The translations under genes and the position numbers were made by a program. Source: Chitinophagaceae bacterium IBVUCB1 (GTDB lineage Bacteria > Bacteroidota > Bacteroidia > Chitinophagales > Chitinophagaceae). Taken from it: 64,000 bases of DNA. The stretch lies in NCBI GenBank assembly GCA_002127285.1, contig NFUW01000002.1:319744-383743 (forward strand), written 5' to 3'. The notes under the pieces were generated by a model that searched no databases, had not been told where the DNA came from, and saw only the letters and a list, made by a program, of their open reading frames with translations. Below, in pieces: positions 27,974-37,571 of this stretch; within the stretch, counting starts at the first letter, position 1, and each line of letters starts with the position of its first letter.

Positions 27974-29086
27974 ATGAGAAAAACGATTTTTATAGCTATT
28001 ATATCATTGGTACTGGTGGGTATCAGTATTGTTTCCTGCAAAAAGGATAAAAAAGAAGAAGTAACAGCACCATCTCTTGACAGGGCACCTATGCTTGCAA
28101 ACTATGCCGATAATTATGTGATACCTGCATACAAAGCGATGGTAACAGATTTGAAATCATTACAAACAGCAACCAATACGTTTGTTGCTGCACCCGATGC
28201 TGCTACACTTGCATCGCTACATACTGCTTTTGAAAAGGCATACATCACTTGGCAGAAAGTAGATGTTATTGGCTTCGGTCCTGCTGAAGATGTATCGTTG
28301 CGCATGTATGTGAATACGTACCCTGTTACCGTTACGAAAGTAAACAGCAACATCCTGAATGGCGGTTATGATTTGGAGCAGTTTGGCAATAAAGATGCGC
28401 AAGGTTTCCCTGCAATAGATTATCTGTTGAATGGCAATGCGAATACAATAGATATGTTTACAACAGATGCGCAAGCAACAGCACGTAAACAATACCTGCA
28501 AGCGGTAGTGAATAAGATGCTGCAAAAAACGGATGGTGTGAGCAATGCGTGGACATCATACAGAGGCACATTTGTGGGTGCTACAGGTACAGATGTAAAT
28601 GGTGGCTTGTCTGAAATAACAAACGCGTATGTATTGTATTACGAACGCTATCTGCGTTCGGGTAAGGTAGGATTGCCCGTTGGTGCTATGACGGGCGTTG
28701 CCAAACCTGAGTTGACAGAAGCATACTATACGCCATCACTTACCAATGCACTGGCACAACAGGCCATGGCTACCGCTATTGCTTTTTATGAAGGTAAAAG
28801 TTTTGATGGTACTACATCGGGTGCTGGTATGAAGTCTTACCTACAGGCTATTGGTACAAAAGACGCGAACGGCACACCTATGGCAGATGCAATATTGGCA
28901 AAGCTGCAACAAGCTGAAACCAAACTAAAAGCATTAAACACACCCATGAAGGATGCCGTACAAACCAAACGCCCCGAAGTGCTTGCCATATACGATGATA
29001 TGCAGCAGTGTGTACCCCTACTGAAAGTAGATATGGTATCGGCATTTGGCATATCTATTACATATACAGATAACGACGGCGACTAA
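27974..29086 (+). CDS. Imelysin family lipoprotein
   Basis: A 370-residue lipoprotein with signal and lipobox (VGISIVSC, followed by KKDKKEE). It belongs to the imelysin-like family, related to EfeO/IrpA iron-binding proteins. The position of the family GxHxxE motif reads GFPAIDYLL, so the histidine is replaced by proline and the glutamate by aspartate; this variant is common in Bacteroidota and leaves metal binding at that site doubtful. The start of the mature protein is helical (ADNYVIPAYKAMVTDLKSLQ). It is 3 nt upstream of the HTTM gene, so the two are tightly coupled. Confidence 0.88.
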   Translation: MRKTIFIAIISLVLVGISIVSCKKDKKEEVTAPSLDRAPMLANYADNYVIPAYKAMVTDLKSLQTATNTFVAAPDAATLASLHTAFEKAYITWQKVDVIGFGPAEDVSLRMYVNTYPVTVTKVNSNILNGGYDLEQFGNKDAQGFPAIDYLLNGNANTIDMFTTDAQATARKQYLQAVVNKMLQKTDGVSNAWTSYRGTFVGATGTDVNGGLSEITNAYVLYYERYLRSGKVGLPVGAMTGVAKPELTEAYYTPSLTNALAQQAMATAIAFYEGKSFDGTTSGAGMKSYLQAIGTKDANGTPMADAILAKLQQAETKLKALNTPMKDAVQTKRPEVLAIYDDMQQCVPLLKVDMVSAFGISITYTDNDGD

Positions 29087-29089
29087 AGC

Positions 29090-30466
29090 ATGAATCATCC
29101 ATCACTGCGCATATTATCCAAAGCATATATAGGGAAGCCTGTTTACTCGGCTTCCTTAGCTGTTTTCAGAGTAGTATTCGGATTGATGATTTTTGGCAGT
29201 ACTATACGCTTTTGGTTGAAGGGCTGGATAGATGAACTATACATACAACCCACATACTTTTTTCACTACTACGGTTTTGAATGGGTGCAGCCATTAGGGC
29301 AATACACCTACGCTTTGTTTGCATTGTGTGGCAGTAGTGCTTTATTGTTTGTATTGGGTTGGTGGTACAGAATAGCTTCGGTATTGTTGTTTGTCAGCTT
29401 TACATACATAGAACTGATGGACAAAACCAACTACCTGAATCACTACTATTTCGTCAGCCTTGTATTGTTCCTTATGATATGGCTGCCTGCAAACTGTAAC
29501 TTTTCCATTGATAGCATACGCAAGCCCTTTATACAAAACCGCTACATACCAAGATGGACAATAGGTAGCATCCGCCTGATGATGGGCATACTCTATGTAT
29601 ATGCAGGGTTGGCAAAACTCAATTCCGATTGGTTGGTACAAGCTATGCCACTGCGCCTTTGGTTGCCTGCACAAAACGATACACCATTGATTGGCAGTTT
29701 ATTCAATCATGTATGGATAGCTTATCTATTTAGCTGGTTTGCCACAGTGTACGATTTGACGATACCGTTCTTTCTGCTCAACCGCAGAACACGCCCTTAT
29801 GCTTACATGGCAGTTGTAGTGTTTCATATACTCACATCCATACTGTTTCCCATCGGTATGTTTCCGTATGTGATGATAGTATCTGCATTGGTATTTTTTG
29901 ACTCCGCAGATGCAGACAGATTGTTGATGAAACTGAAAACTATTTTTACATCATTGCCGGTTGTATTGCATAACAGTGTCTATAGCTTTGGGCGTATGTG
30001 GCAGCGTGGTGTGTTGATACTGTTCGCGGGCTTCTTTGCATTGCAGGTAGTGTTGCCTTGGCGTTATCTGCTATACGATGGCGAATTGTTTTGGACGGAA
30101 GAAGGTTACCGCTTCTCTTGGCGGGTGATGCTGATGGAGAAAATGGGCTATGCGCAGTTTGTAGTAAAAGATGGAGTAACAGGAGAAAAGATAGCTGTCA
30201 ATAACAATGAATTCCTGACAAGAAATCAGGAAAAGATGATGGCTACACAAAGTGATTTCATACTGCAATATGCGCAGATACTGAAAGCACATTACACAAA
30301 GCAAGGTATGCGTAACCCCGAAGTATATGCTACTATCTATGTAGGACTGAACGGCAGGCAGAGCAGGTTGTATGCCGATACCAGCGTGAACCTTGCGAAT
30401 GAAAAAGACGGACTGAAACAAAAAACATGGCTGATGCCATTTAACGATACGATATATGGGTTGTAG
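29090..30466 (+). CDS. HTTM domain membrane protein
   Basis: A 458-residue polytopic membrane protein of the HTTM (horizontally transferred transmembrane) family, related in its membrane part to vitamin K-dependent gamma-carboxylase. Family segments include SLAVFRVVFGLMIFGS, WWYRIASVLLFVSFTYIELMDKTNYLNHYYFVSL, and IRLMMGILYVYAGLAKLNSDWL. About eight hydrophobic helices are followed by a soluble C-terminal part. The reaction, if any, is unknown. It sits between imelysin and a TonB receptor and overlaps the latter by 11 nt, an arrangement seen in iron-related clusters of this phylum. Confidence 0.88.
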   Translation: MNHPSLRILSKAYIGKPVYSASLAVFRVVFGLMIFGSTIRFWLKGWIDELYIQPTYFFHYYGFEWVQPLGQYTYALFALCGSSALLFVLGWWYRIASVLLFVSFTYIELMDKTNYLNHYYFVSLVLFLMIWLPANCNFSIDSIRKPFIQNRYIPRWTIGSIRLMMGILYVYAGLAKLNSDWLVQAMPLRLWLPAQNDTPLIGSLFNHVWIAYLFSWFATVYDLTIPFFLLNRRTRPYAYMAVVVFHILTSILFPIGMFPYVMIVSALVFFDSADADRLLMKLKTIFTSLPVVLHNSVYSFGRMWQRGVLILFAGFFALQVVLPWRYLLYDGELFWTEEGYRFSWRVMLMEKMGYAQFVVKDGVTGEKIAVNNNEFLTRNQEKMMATQSDFILQYAQILKAHYTKQGMRNPEVYATIYVGLNGRQSRLYADTSVNLANEKDGLKQKTWLMPFNDTIYGL

Positions 30467-32636
30467 GTTGTGGACGATAGGTATAATAATGTGTGCATCG
30501 GTTGCCCATGCGCAAGACAGCACCAAGCGGCTGAAAGATGTAGAAGTGCGAGATACCAAGCAGGGCAATTTTGGTAACATGCGCCAGATAGATGGCATGA
30601 CCATAACTGCGGGTAAGAAAACAGAAGTAATACAGGTAGAGGAGCTGACTGTAAACAAAGCTACCAACAACACAAGGCAGGTATATGCTAAAGTAGCTGG
30701 ACTGAATATTTTTGAGAACGATGGCAGTGGTTTACAATTGAGCATAGGTGGCAGGGGGTTAGACCCCAACCGTACGTCCAATTTCAATGTTCGGCAGAAT
30801 GGTTATGATATCAGTGCCGATGCTTTGGGCTATCCTGAAAGTTATTACACACCACCGACAGAAGCCCTGAAGCGTATAGAGATAATAAAGGGTGCTGCCG
30901 GTTTGCAATACGGTACACAGTTTGGTGGTTTGCTCAATTTTGAGATGAAGCAACCCGGTGGCGATAAGGCATTGAGCATAGAGAGCAGACAAACGGCTGG
31001 TTCATGGAATTTCTTTGGTTCGTACAACAGCATCAGTGGTACAAAAGGTAAGTTGAGCTACTACGCATACGTACACTACAAGCGTGGCGATGGTTGGCGG
31101 CCTAACAGCCAGTTTGAATCGCTGAACGCCTATGCCGACATACATTACCAACTGAACAGCAAACACATGCTGGGCTTTGAATACACCCGCCTGCAATACC
31201 TTGCACAACAGCCTGGCGGGCTGGATGATAATATGTTTGCTAACGACCCGCGACAAAGTAATCGTGCACGTAACTGGTTTGCCGTAGAGTGGAATCTGGC
31301 AGATGTGGAGTGGGATTATGTTATATCATCCAGAACAAGATTGCAGACAAGGGTGTATGGATTGATGGCATCGAGAGATGCGATAGGCTTTCGACCTAAC
31401 CGCCCTTCGCAAACAGATAATGGCGGTGCCAGAGATTTGTTGAAAGGTACATTCAGAAACATAGCCTTAGAGTCAAGGTTTTTGCATCGTTATCAGATAG
31501 CGGGTATGGAGAAGGCGTTGCTCCTTGGTGTGCGTGCATATAACGGTTACAGTACTAACAAACAAGGATATGTAAACAACGGTGCGGGCGCAGATTTCAG
31601 CTTTCGTAATGAAAGAACAGAACTGTTGAGCGATTATGCTTTCCCGAATACCAACTATGCCGCGTTTGCAGAGCAGATAGTACGCATCACACCAAAATGG
31701 AACATCACACCCGGCATCAGGGTAGAGCATATTAAAACCCGTGCAGATGGTTTGTACCACGATAAAGTGTACGACTTGCGCGATAGTGTTATCAGCGATG
31801 TAGTAACAACTGAAAACAGAATATTGCCACGCACGTTTGTAATAGCAGGTGTGGGCAGTAGTTATAAATTTAATTGCGGTATTGAGGCGTATGGCAATTT
31901 CTCTCAAAATTATCGTTCTGTTACGTTCAACGATATACGTGTTGTCAATCCGTCTTTTGAGATAGATGCGAATATACAGGATGAAAAAGGGTGGAGTAGT
32001 GATATGGGTTTTCGTGGTAGTTTAGGGGATATGTTTCGTTTTGATGCCAATGTATTTTACTTGTACTATGGTAATCGTATAGGCGAGTATTTTGCCGTAA
32101 AGAATAACACACAAGTAATACGCAGGCGTGGCAATGTAGGTGTAGCGCAGATATACGGGCTTGAATCGTTTTTGGAATTGGATGTATTAAAGCTATGGCA
32201 TATTAACCCAGATAAATGGGGTACTACTATTTACTCCAACTTTGCATTGACGGAAGCTAATTATACACAAAGCCCCGTTAAGAATATTGAGGGCAAACGT
32301 GTAGAATATGTGCCGATGATAAACTGGAAAGCTGGTGTACAGACTAATTATAAAAAGCTGAAAATTACTTATCAATGCAGCTACCTGACAGAGCAATATG
32401 CAGATGCTACCAATGCTGAAAAAGGCGGCTATAGTGGTGTAAATGGTATAGTGCCTGCTTATTTATTGATGGATGTATCGGCAGGGTATAGTTGGAAGTG
32501 GTTGGTGTTGGAAGCTACTGTAAACAATCTTGCGAATGTGTCTTACTTTACACGCAGGGCTATCGGTTATCCCGGCCCGGGTATCATCTCCGGCGATGGC
32601 AGAGGTTTTTATCTGACGGCTGGTGTGAAGTTGTAA
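30456..32636 (+). CDS. TonB-dependent receptor (FecA-like)
   Basis: A 726-residue outer-membrane receptor. A short signal peptide (about residues 1-20, ending VAHAQ) is followed by KDVEVRD and a plug domain with VYAKVAGLNIFENDGSGLQLSIGGRGLDPNRTSNFNVRQNG and KRIEIIKGAAGLQYGTQFGGLLNFEMK, then a barrel of about 550 residues. The plug is closest in style to ferric-citrate FecA receptors, without an N-terminal signalling domain, so no sigma/anti-sigma pair is expected. It is the last gene of the iron-uptake operon and starts inside the HTTM gene (11-nt overlap). The ligand is inferred to be a ferric chelate. Confidence 0.9.
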   Translation: MGCRLWTIGIIMCASVAHAQDSTKRLKDVEVRDTKQGNFGNMRQIDGMTITAGKKTEVIQVEELTVNKATNNTRQVYAKVAGLNIFENDGSGLQLSIGGRGLDPNRTSNFNVRQNGYDISADALGYPESYYTPPTEALKRIEIIKGAAGLQYGTQFGGLLNFEMKQPGGDKALSIESRQTAGSWNFFGSYNSISGTKGKLSYYAYVHYKRGDGWRPNSQFESLNAYADIHYQLNSKHMLGFEYTRLQYLAQQPGGLDDNMFANDPRQSNRARNWFAVEWNLADVEWDYVISSRTRLQTRVYGLMASRDAIGFRPNRPSQTDNGGARDLLKGTFRNIALESRFLHRYQIAGMEKALLLGVRAYNGYSTNKQGYVNNGAGADFSFRNERTELLSDYAFPNTNYAAFAEQIVRITPKWNITPGIRVEHIKTRADGLYHDKVYDLRDSVISDVVTTENRILPRTFVIAGVGSSYKFNCGIEAYGNFSQNYRSVTFNDIRVVNPSFEIDANIQDEKGWSSDMGFRGSLGDMFRFDANVFYLYYGNRIGEYFAVKNNTQVIRRRGNVGVAQIYGLESFLELDVLKLWHINPDKWGTTIYSNFALTEANYTQSPVKNIEGKRVEYVPMINWKAGVQTNYKKLKITYQCSYLTEQYADATNAEKGGYSGVNGIVPAYLLMDVSAGYSWKWLVLEATVNNLANVSYFTRRAIGYPGPGIISGDGRGFYLTAGVKL

Positions 32637-32640
32637 AGTA

Positions 32641-32907
32641 TTACTGATTAGATGCCTCTACAATCAATGCTTTGATTTTATCGTCAAAGGCTTCGGTGTC
32701 TGTTTCCCAAGTTATATCTATCTGATGCTTTTCTATCAGCGCGTTTGGGTTGCCTATCAGGTATAGTTCAAAATCTTCATCACCTGTTTCTACCACTGCC
32801 ATATGCTGCTGCACATAGCTGATGATGCGCTTTATCTCTGCATTGGCAAACTCGCTGATGGGTGTATCGCCCGCAAGGTATTCTGTGATATCGTGTATGT
32901 CTAACAT
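32641..32907 (-). CDS. Small hypothetical protein, 88 aa
   Basis: An acidic 88-residue protein without signal peptide or membrane helix. I do not recognise the family. It is rich in isoleucine, aspartate and glutamate, contains NADAEI-like helical stretches and has no metal or nucleotide motif. It is 11 nt downstream of the desaturase gene on the same strand, so it is probably the last gene of that unit, and its end nearly abuts the convergent TonB receptor stop (4 nt apart). Confidence 0.65.
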   Translation of the reverse strand: MLDIHDITEYLAGDTPISEFANAEIKRIISYVQQHMAVVETGDEDFELYLIGNPNALIEKHQIDITWETDTEAFDDKIKALIVEASNQ

Positions 32908-32918
32908 GGCAGTATAGA

Positions 32919-33947
32919 TTATGACACTACTAAATTAGCATTTTTTAGTTCTTTAAAACCTATCATGCGTTCCGTTTCAGGGTCCCATACTTTCAGGCGG
33001 AAGCAGGCTGCTATTTCTTTGGGTTGCAGCGATGTGGTACGTGCGTTTTGCAATTCGGGAAAGTCTTTATACACTTCGGGCAATCTGTAAAATGGTATGC
33101 GCGAATTGAGGTGGTGTATATGATGGTAGCCTATATTGCCCGTCATAAACTGCATAAACGGGTTCATCACCATATAGCTCGATGATTCCAGTGCCGCTAC
33201 TTCATACTTCCAGTCTTCTTTATCGGTAAACTTTGTAGCAGGAAAATTGTGCTGCGCATAAAACAAGTATGCACCCATTGCCGATGCCAGAAAGATGGGT
33301 ATGAACACGAAGAACAACCACGTTTCCCAACCGAAGGTGGTGAAGATAAACCAGTTGAGTAAGCCATGCAGTACCAATGCTATCAGCGAGTCGTAATGCT
33401 TTTTGGGTGCGCTTACAAAAGAGCTGATACACATACCGATGATGAACATGGTAAAATAACCCATGATGATGGTAAGCGGATGACGGATGAAAAGGTACAT
33501 ACGCCTTTCTCCCTTCGTCATGCTCAGGTATTTGTTTTTGGTAGCTATGGGGTAAGAGCCGATGCTGGCACTGAATAGTTTTGAATTGTGTGCGTGATGA
33601 TAGTCGTGAGAACGTTTCCATATACTGGCGGGCACCAGTACATACATGCCGTATAGCGTCATGATGACATCTGCTAATACAGAACGGTGTAGTATAGCGT
33701 GATGCTGAAAATCGTGGTAGATGATAAACATACGCACCATCAGCAAGCCTGCCAGTAAGCTGCATACAAGGCGTGGTATAATGTATGGTATCAGGAATGC
33801 GCCCGATAATGCCGCAGCCAGTAACAATAAAGAAGATACCAGCAGCATCCAGCTTTTGGTGCGGTCTTCCTTTGTATAAGGCTTTGTGGCTAATATCAGT
33901 TCTCTGCCTGTACGCATTATGCCGTTGCGGGTTTTGTATGTTTCCAT
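32919..33947 (-). CDS. Fatty acid desaturase
   Basis: An integral-membrane di-iron desaturase that introduces a double bond into an acyl chain. The histidine boxes are visible: HDFQHH after the first helices, HDYHHAHN about 35 residues later, and GYHHIHHL towards the C-terminus, with an extra histidine in AQHNF. About four hydrophobic helices are present. The frame opens at 33968; I prefer the ATG at 33947 (343 residues) because it reduces the overlap with the upstream acyltransferase to 31 nt, but ATGs at 33968 and 33962 are possible. The regiospecificity is not determined. Location beside an LpxL-like gene indicates a membrane-lipid role. Confidence 0.88.
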   Translation of the reverse strand: METYKTRNGIMRTGRELILATKPYTKEDRTKSWMLLVSSLLLLAAALSGAFLIPYIIPRLVCSLLAGLLMVRMFIIYHDFQHHAILHRSVLADVIMTLYGMYVLVPASIWKRSHDYHHAHNSKLFSASIGSYPIATKNKYLSMTKGERRMYLFIRHPLTIIMGYFTMFIIGMCISSFVSAPKKHYDSLIALVLHGLLNWFIFTTFGWETWLFFVFIPIFLASAMGAYLFYAQHNFPATKFTDKEDWKYEVAALESSSYMVMNPFMQFMTGNIGYHHIHHLNSRIPFYRLPEVYKDFPELQNARTTSLQPKEIAACFRLKVWDPETERMIGFKELKNANLVVS

Positions 33948-34744
33948 CGGCGATGAGACCATAGCCATACTTCTGGTTGTGCTATAATATCGCGCTCCAG
34001 TTGGCGGGTATGCAGTTCAGATATTTCTCCCTCGGCAGTTGCCTTGGGTGTTTCTACCAACAGCTTTGCATGCATTTCGTATTCGCCACGCTTTACACGC
34101 TTTACAGTTGCGTACACTACAGGATAGTTTATCTTCCTCGCTATCAGTTCCGTACCTCTGAATATAGGTGTGTCCTGATGCATAAACTTTGTCCAATAGG
34201 CGGTATCGGGTGCGGGTGTCTGGTCGGCTATAAAGGCGGTAGCATTCAGTTCGTTTTTGTTTTCCAGCATCTCGCGGAAAGTATCTTTCATGGCTATCAG
34301 CTTGGTGCCAAAGCGGGTACGCATCTTATACATCAACCAGTCGAAGTATTTATTGGTGATGGGGTGGTATATCACATACAGTTGCTGCTTCAGTTGCAGA
34401 CTGAAGGTGTTACCTGCCCATTCCCAATTGCCCAGATGCCCCATTACAAGGATGATACTTTTATTTTCAGCCGCCAGCTTGTCAAACAATGCTTTTGCTT
34501 CGGCATTGAAATAACAATGCTTCTGCATGTTTTGTTTGTTGATGGTAAGTGTCTTGAATGTTTCGAGAAACAAATCGCACAAATACTTATAGTAACGCTT
34601 GCGGATGTCTTTTATTTCCTGCTCCGTCTTGTTGGGGAAGGAGTTGCGCAGGTTGTTGTACACCACCTCTTTGCGATAGCCGAGTATATGATACAGCACC
34701 ACATAAAAGAAATCGGAAACGGCGTAGAGTACCCTGAACGGCAA
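33917..34744 (-). CDS. LpxL/HtrB-like lipid A acyltransferase
   Basis: A lysophospholipid/lipid A acyltransferase that adds a secondary acyl chain to lipid A at the inner membrane. The catalytic HxxxxE-type motif is HLGNWEWAG, and the family start ILGYRKEVVYNNLRNSFPNKTEQEI and FIADQTPAPDTAYWTKFMHQDTPIFRGTELIARK are clear. The only frame-internal start here is a TTG at 34744; the reading frame continues upstream with family-like hydrophobic residues (KSYFLALVYYIALPFIYLIS) to at least 34809 but without ATG or GTG, so the real start may be a rare codon such as CTG at 34795. The end overlaps the desaturase gene. Confidence 0.85.
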   Translation of the reverse strand: MPFRVLYAVSDFFYVVLYHILGYRKEVVYNNLRNSFPNKTEQEIKDIRKRYYKYLCDLFLETFKTLTINKQNMQKHCYFNAEAKALFDKLAAENKSIILVMGHLGNWEWAGNTFSLQLKQQLYVIYHPITNKYFDWLMYKMRTRFGTKLIAMKDTFREMLENKNELNATAFIADQTPAPDTAYWTKFMHQDTPIFRGTELIARKINYPVVYATVKRVKRGEYEMHAKLLVETPKATAEGEISELHTRQLERDIIAQPEVWLWSHRRWKHTKPATA

Positions 34745-34863
34745 TACCGATATGAGGTATATAAAAGGTAATGCTATATAATAAACGAGTGCCAGAAAAT
34801 ATGATTTAGTGTTATTTGTAAGCGTACAAATATAACACCCAAATGCCGATTTGCCCCTATCTA

Positions 34864-37191
34864 TTACGCTACATGCTTACGAATTTTCAGTATCACCATC
34901 TTTGAAGTAGGCGTATTGCTCTTATCTGCCGTGCTGTTGATGGGTACTAATACATTGGTTTCGGGGAAGTAGGTAGCCGTACATTTTTCGGGTATGCTGA
35001 ATGGTATGACGAGGAATTTGCGTGCTACACGCTCTACACCATCATGATAATTATAGAGGTCAACCACATCATTTGCACGTAGCCCTGCTTCGTTTATATC
35101 TTTCTCGTTCATGAATATCACCCTGCGCTCGTTCAGTACACCTCGATAGCGGTCGTCCAGCCCGTAGATGGTGGTGTTAAACTGGTCGTGGCTGCGTATG
35201 GTCATCATCATGTACTCATCTGTTTCCAGCTTAGGAAATATTACATCGGCTACGTTGAAGTGTGCCTTGCCTGTTGTTAGGACATTGAATTTTCCCTGCC
35301 TTGCATTGTTGGGCAAGTAAAAACCACCCAACTGGCGTACTCGTTGGTTATAACTATCAAAGCCGGGTATTACCAGTTCTATATCGTTGCGTATATAGTC
35401 GTAATGTTCCAGATACAAATCCCAGTTTATCTTGCTGCGATTGCCCAGTGTTGCTTTTGCCAGCTTGGCTACTATCACGGGTTCGCTTAGTAATTGGTCT
35501 GATACAGGTTTTAGTCCACCCTTGCTCATCTGCACCACACCCATCGAGTTTTCGCAACTGATGAATTGCTCCTCACCGTTTACTACATCTTTATCACTAC
35601 GTCCCAAGCATGGTAGTATCAGTGCTTCTTCGCCCGTTATCAGGTGGCTGCGGTTCAGTTTGGTAGATACGTGTACCGTTAGTTTAGTACGGCGTAGTGC
35701 CTCTGCCGTGTATTCGGTATCGGGCGTGGCAGACAGGAAGTTGCCGCCCATAGCTATGAATACTTTTGCCTTGCGCTGATGCATGGCGTGTATGCACTCT
35801 ACCACATCGTAGCCATGATGGCGTGGTGGTTCAAAGCCATATACCTGTTGCAGCTTATCGAGGAAGGGCTTGGGTGGTTTTTCATAAATACCCATCGTCC
35901 TGTCGCCCTGCACATTGCTATGCCCGCGTACGGGGCAAGTGCCTGCACCCTCTTTGCCTATGCTGCCTTTCAGCAACAGCAGGTTCACTACTTCTTTAAT
36001 GGTATCTACCGCGTTTTTGTGCTGCGTTAGCCCCATAGCCCAGCAGGCTATTATCTTGCTCTTGTTCTTAAATACTTCGGCAGTTTGTTGTATCTGCTCT
36101 ACAGATATGCCACAAGCGGCTGCCAGTTGTTCTACGTTGTATTTGGCTATATTGTTCAGATAATCTTCGTAGCCTGTGGTATGTTTGGCAATAAAATCAA
36201 GGTCGAACACTGTACCCGGTGCTTTGGCTTCTTCTTCCATCAGCAGCTTGGTAATGGCTTTGAGCAGTGCCATATCGCCATTCAGCTTCACTTGCAGAAA
36301 GATGTCTGTCAACTCCGCCTTTCTGCCCAATACGCCACGCACCGTTTGAGGATTGTTAAAGCCCATCAAGCCTGTTTCGGGTAGTGGGTTGACGGATATG
36401 ATGGTACACCCGTTGTCTTTAGCCTTTTGCAAAGCACTAAGCATACGCGGGTGGTTAGTGCCCGGGTTTTGCCCCAGTATGATGATGACTTCCGCCTTGT
36501 AAAAATCTTCGAGTGTTACCGAGCCCTTACCAATACCCAGACTTTCGCCCAATGCTACACCACTGCTTTCGTGGCACATGTTAGAACAGTCGGGCAGGTT
36601 GTTGGTTCCATACTCGCGCACAAAAAGCTGATACAGATACGCAGCCTCGTTACTGGTACGGCCAGATGTATAAAACACGGCCTCGTCGGGGCTATCGAGT
36701 GCATTGAGGTGGTCGGCTATTTTCTGAAAAGCAGCATCCCAACTGATGGGTTGATAATGTGTGCCGCCTTTGGGCAGATACATAGGCTCTGCCACACGTC
36801 CTTTTTTACCTATACGATAATCGTCGTTCTCTGCCAGTTCTTTTATTGAGTGTTTGGCAAAGAAATCGGCATGTAGTTTTTTAGTAGTTGCTTCTTCGGC
36901 TATTGCCTTTGCGCCATTCTCGCAATACTCTGCAATGGGCGAGCGATGGTCGTCAGGGTCGGGCCATGCACAGCCGGGGCAGTCGTACCCGTCTTTCTGA
37001 TTGAGCTTTGCCAACGCTTTGAAACCACGAGCCACACCCATCTCTCCGAATACATGCTTGATGCTGGATATAACAGCAGGTATGCCCGCCGCTGCATTGT
37101 GAACGTGCGTAAACTTGATGCCTGTAAACTCCTCAGGGTTTTCGGCATTCGGTTTATCATTGCCCTGTGGTTTGTTCAGTTCTTCGCTCAT
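34864..37191 (-). CDS. FdhF/YdeP-family molybdopterin oxidoreductase
   Basis: A 775-residue molybdenum (bis-MGD) enzyme of the formate-dehydrogenase-like group, most like E. coli YdeP, a protein linked to acid resistance whose substrate is not firmly known. Family segments match closely: YDCPGCAWPDPDD...CENGAKAIAEE (C71, C74, C90 near the N-terminus, probable Fe-S ligands), FYTSGRTSNEAAYLYQLFVREYG, NNLPDCSNMCHESS, GQNPGTNHPRML, PVRGHSNVQGDR and TIRSHDQFNTTIYGLDDRYRG. Length is normal. No signal peptide is seen, so it is cytoplasmic. It is translationally coupled (4-nt overlap) to a small gene and, beyond it, fdhD, which provides the sulfur needed for the Mo site. Confidence 0.93.
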   Translation of the reverse strand: MSEELNKPQGNDKPNAENPEEFTGIKFTHVHNAAAGIPAVISSIKHVFGEMGVARGFKALAKLNQKDGYDCPGCAWPDPDDHRSPIAEYCENGAKAIAEEATTKKLHADFFAKHSIKELAENDDYRIGKKGRVAEPMYLPKGGTHYQPISWDAAFQKIADHLNALDSPDEAVFYTSGRTSNEAAYLYQLFVREYGTNNLPDCSNMCHESSGVALGESLGIGKGSVTLEDFYKAEVIIILGQNPGTNHPRMLSALQKAKDNGCTIISVNPLPETGLMGFNNPQTVRGVLGRKAELTDIFLQVKLNGDMALLKAITKLLMEEEAKAPGTVFDLDFIAKHTTGYEDYLNNIAKYNVEQLAAACGISVEQIQQTAEVFKNKSKIIACWAMGLTQHKNAVDTIKEVVNLLLLKGSIGKEGAGTCPVRGHSNVQGDRTMGIYEKPPKPFLDKLQQVYGFEPPRHHGYDVVECIHAMHQRKAKVFIAMGGNFLSATPDTEYTAEALRRTKLTVHVSTKLNRSHLITGEEALILPCLGRSDKDVVNGEEQFISCENSMGVVQMSKGGLKPVSDQLLSEPVIVAKLAKATLGNRSKINWDLYLEHYDYIRNDIELVIPGFDSYNQRVRQLGGFYLPNNARQGKFNVLTTGKAHFNVADVIFPKLETDEYMMMTIRSHDQFNTTIYGLDDRYRGVLNERRVIFMNEKDINEAGLRANDVVDLYNYHDGVERVARKFLVIPFSIPEKCTATYFPETNVLVPINSTADKSNTPTSKMVILKIRKHVA

Positions 37192-37571
37192 TGCTTTTGC
37201 ATATTGTATAGTATGGCGGCGGGGTTGTCGTAGTTATCGTCTTGGTTTTCGTGTGTTTCGTCGAGGCATTTAAAATCTTTCTCCAATAAAAGATACAGCT
37301 TTTTACCATCGCCCGTATCCATATTATGCTCGTAGCCTACTTTTTCGGTACGTGCCCATTCGTCTGCTTTATCGGCAGGCATATACACCGTCAGTACATT
37401 ATCTGCAAAAGTAGCCGTCATAGTGGCTGCATCGCTGCGCTGCAATCGGTAGGCGAGGGTAGTAGTACCAAACTCTACCAACTCCTCTACCAAGCCCTCT
37501 TTGGCAAACTTGTCCATCTCGCTTTTGGTAACACGCATCCTGACACTGCTGCCTTTTATTCTCAATTTCAT
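37188..37571 (-). CDS. Small hypothetical protein (DUF7009-like), 127 aa
   Basis: A 127-residue cytoplasmic protein beginning MKLRIKGSSVRMRVTKSEMDKF, with alternating short strands and a C-terminal acidic, asparagine-rich tail. It resembles the small DUF7009 family found in Bacteroidota; I am not certain of that name. It overlaps both fdhD and the molybdoenzyme gene by 4 nt, so all three are translated together. The tight coupling suggests a role in cofactor insertion or enzyme maturation, which is inference. Confidence 0.7.
   Translation of the reverse strand: MKLRIKGSSVRMRVTKSEMDKFAKEGLVEELVEFGTTTLAYRLQRSDAATMTATFADNVLTVYMPADKADEWARTEKVGYEHNMDTGDGKKLYLLLEKDFKCLDETHENQDDNYDNPAAILYNMQKQ

Noticed and set aside
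33977-34771. 264-codon plus-strand frame antisense to the LpxL-like gene
   Set aside because: The minus-strand product carries the full acyltransferase motif set; this frame has none.
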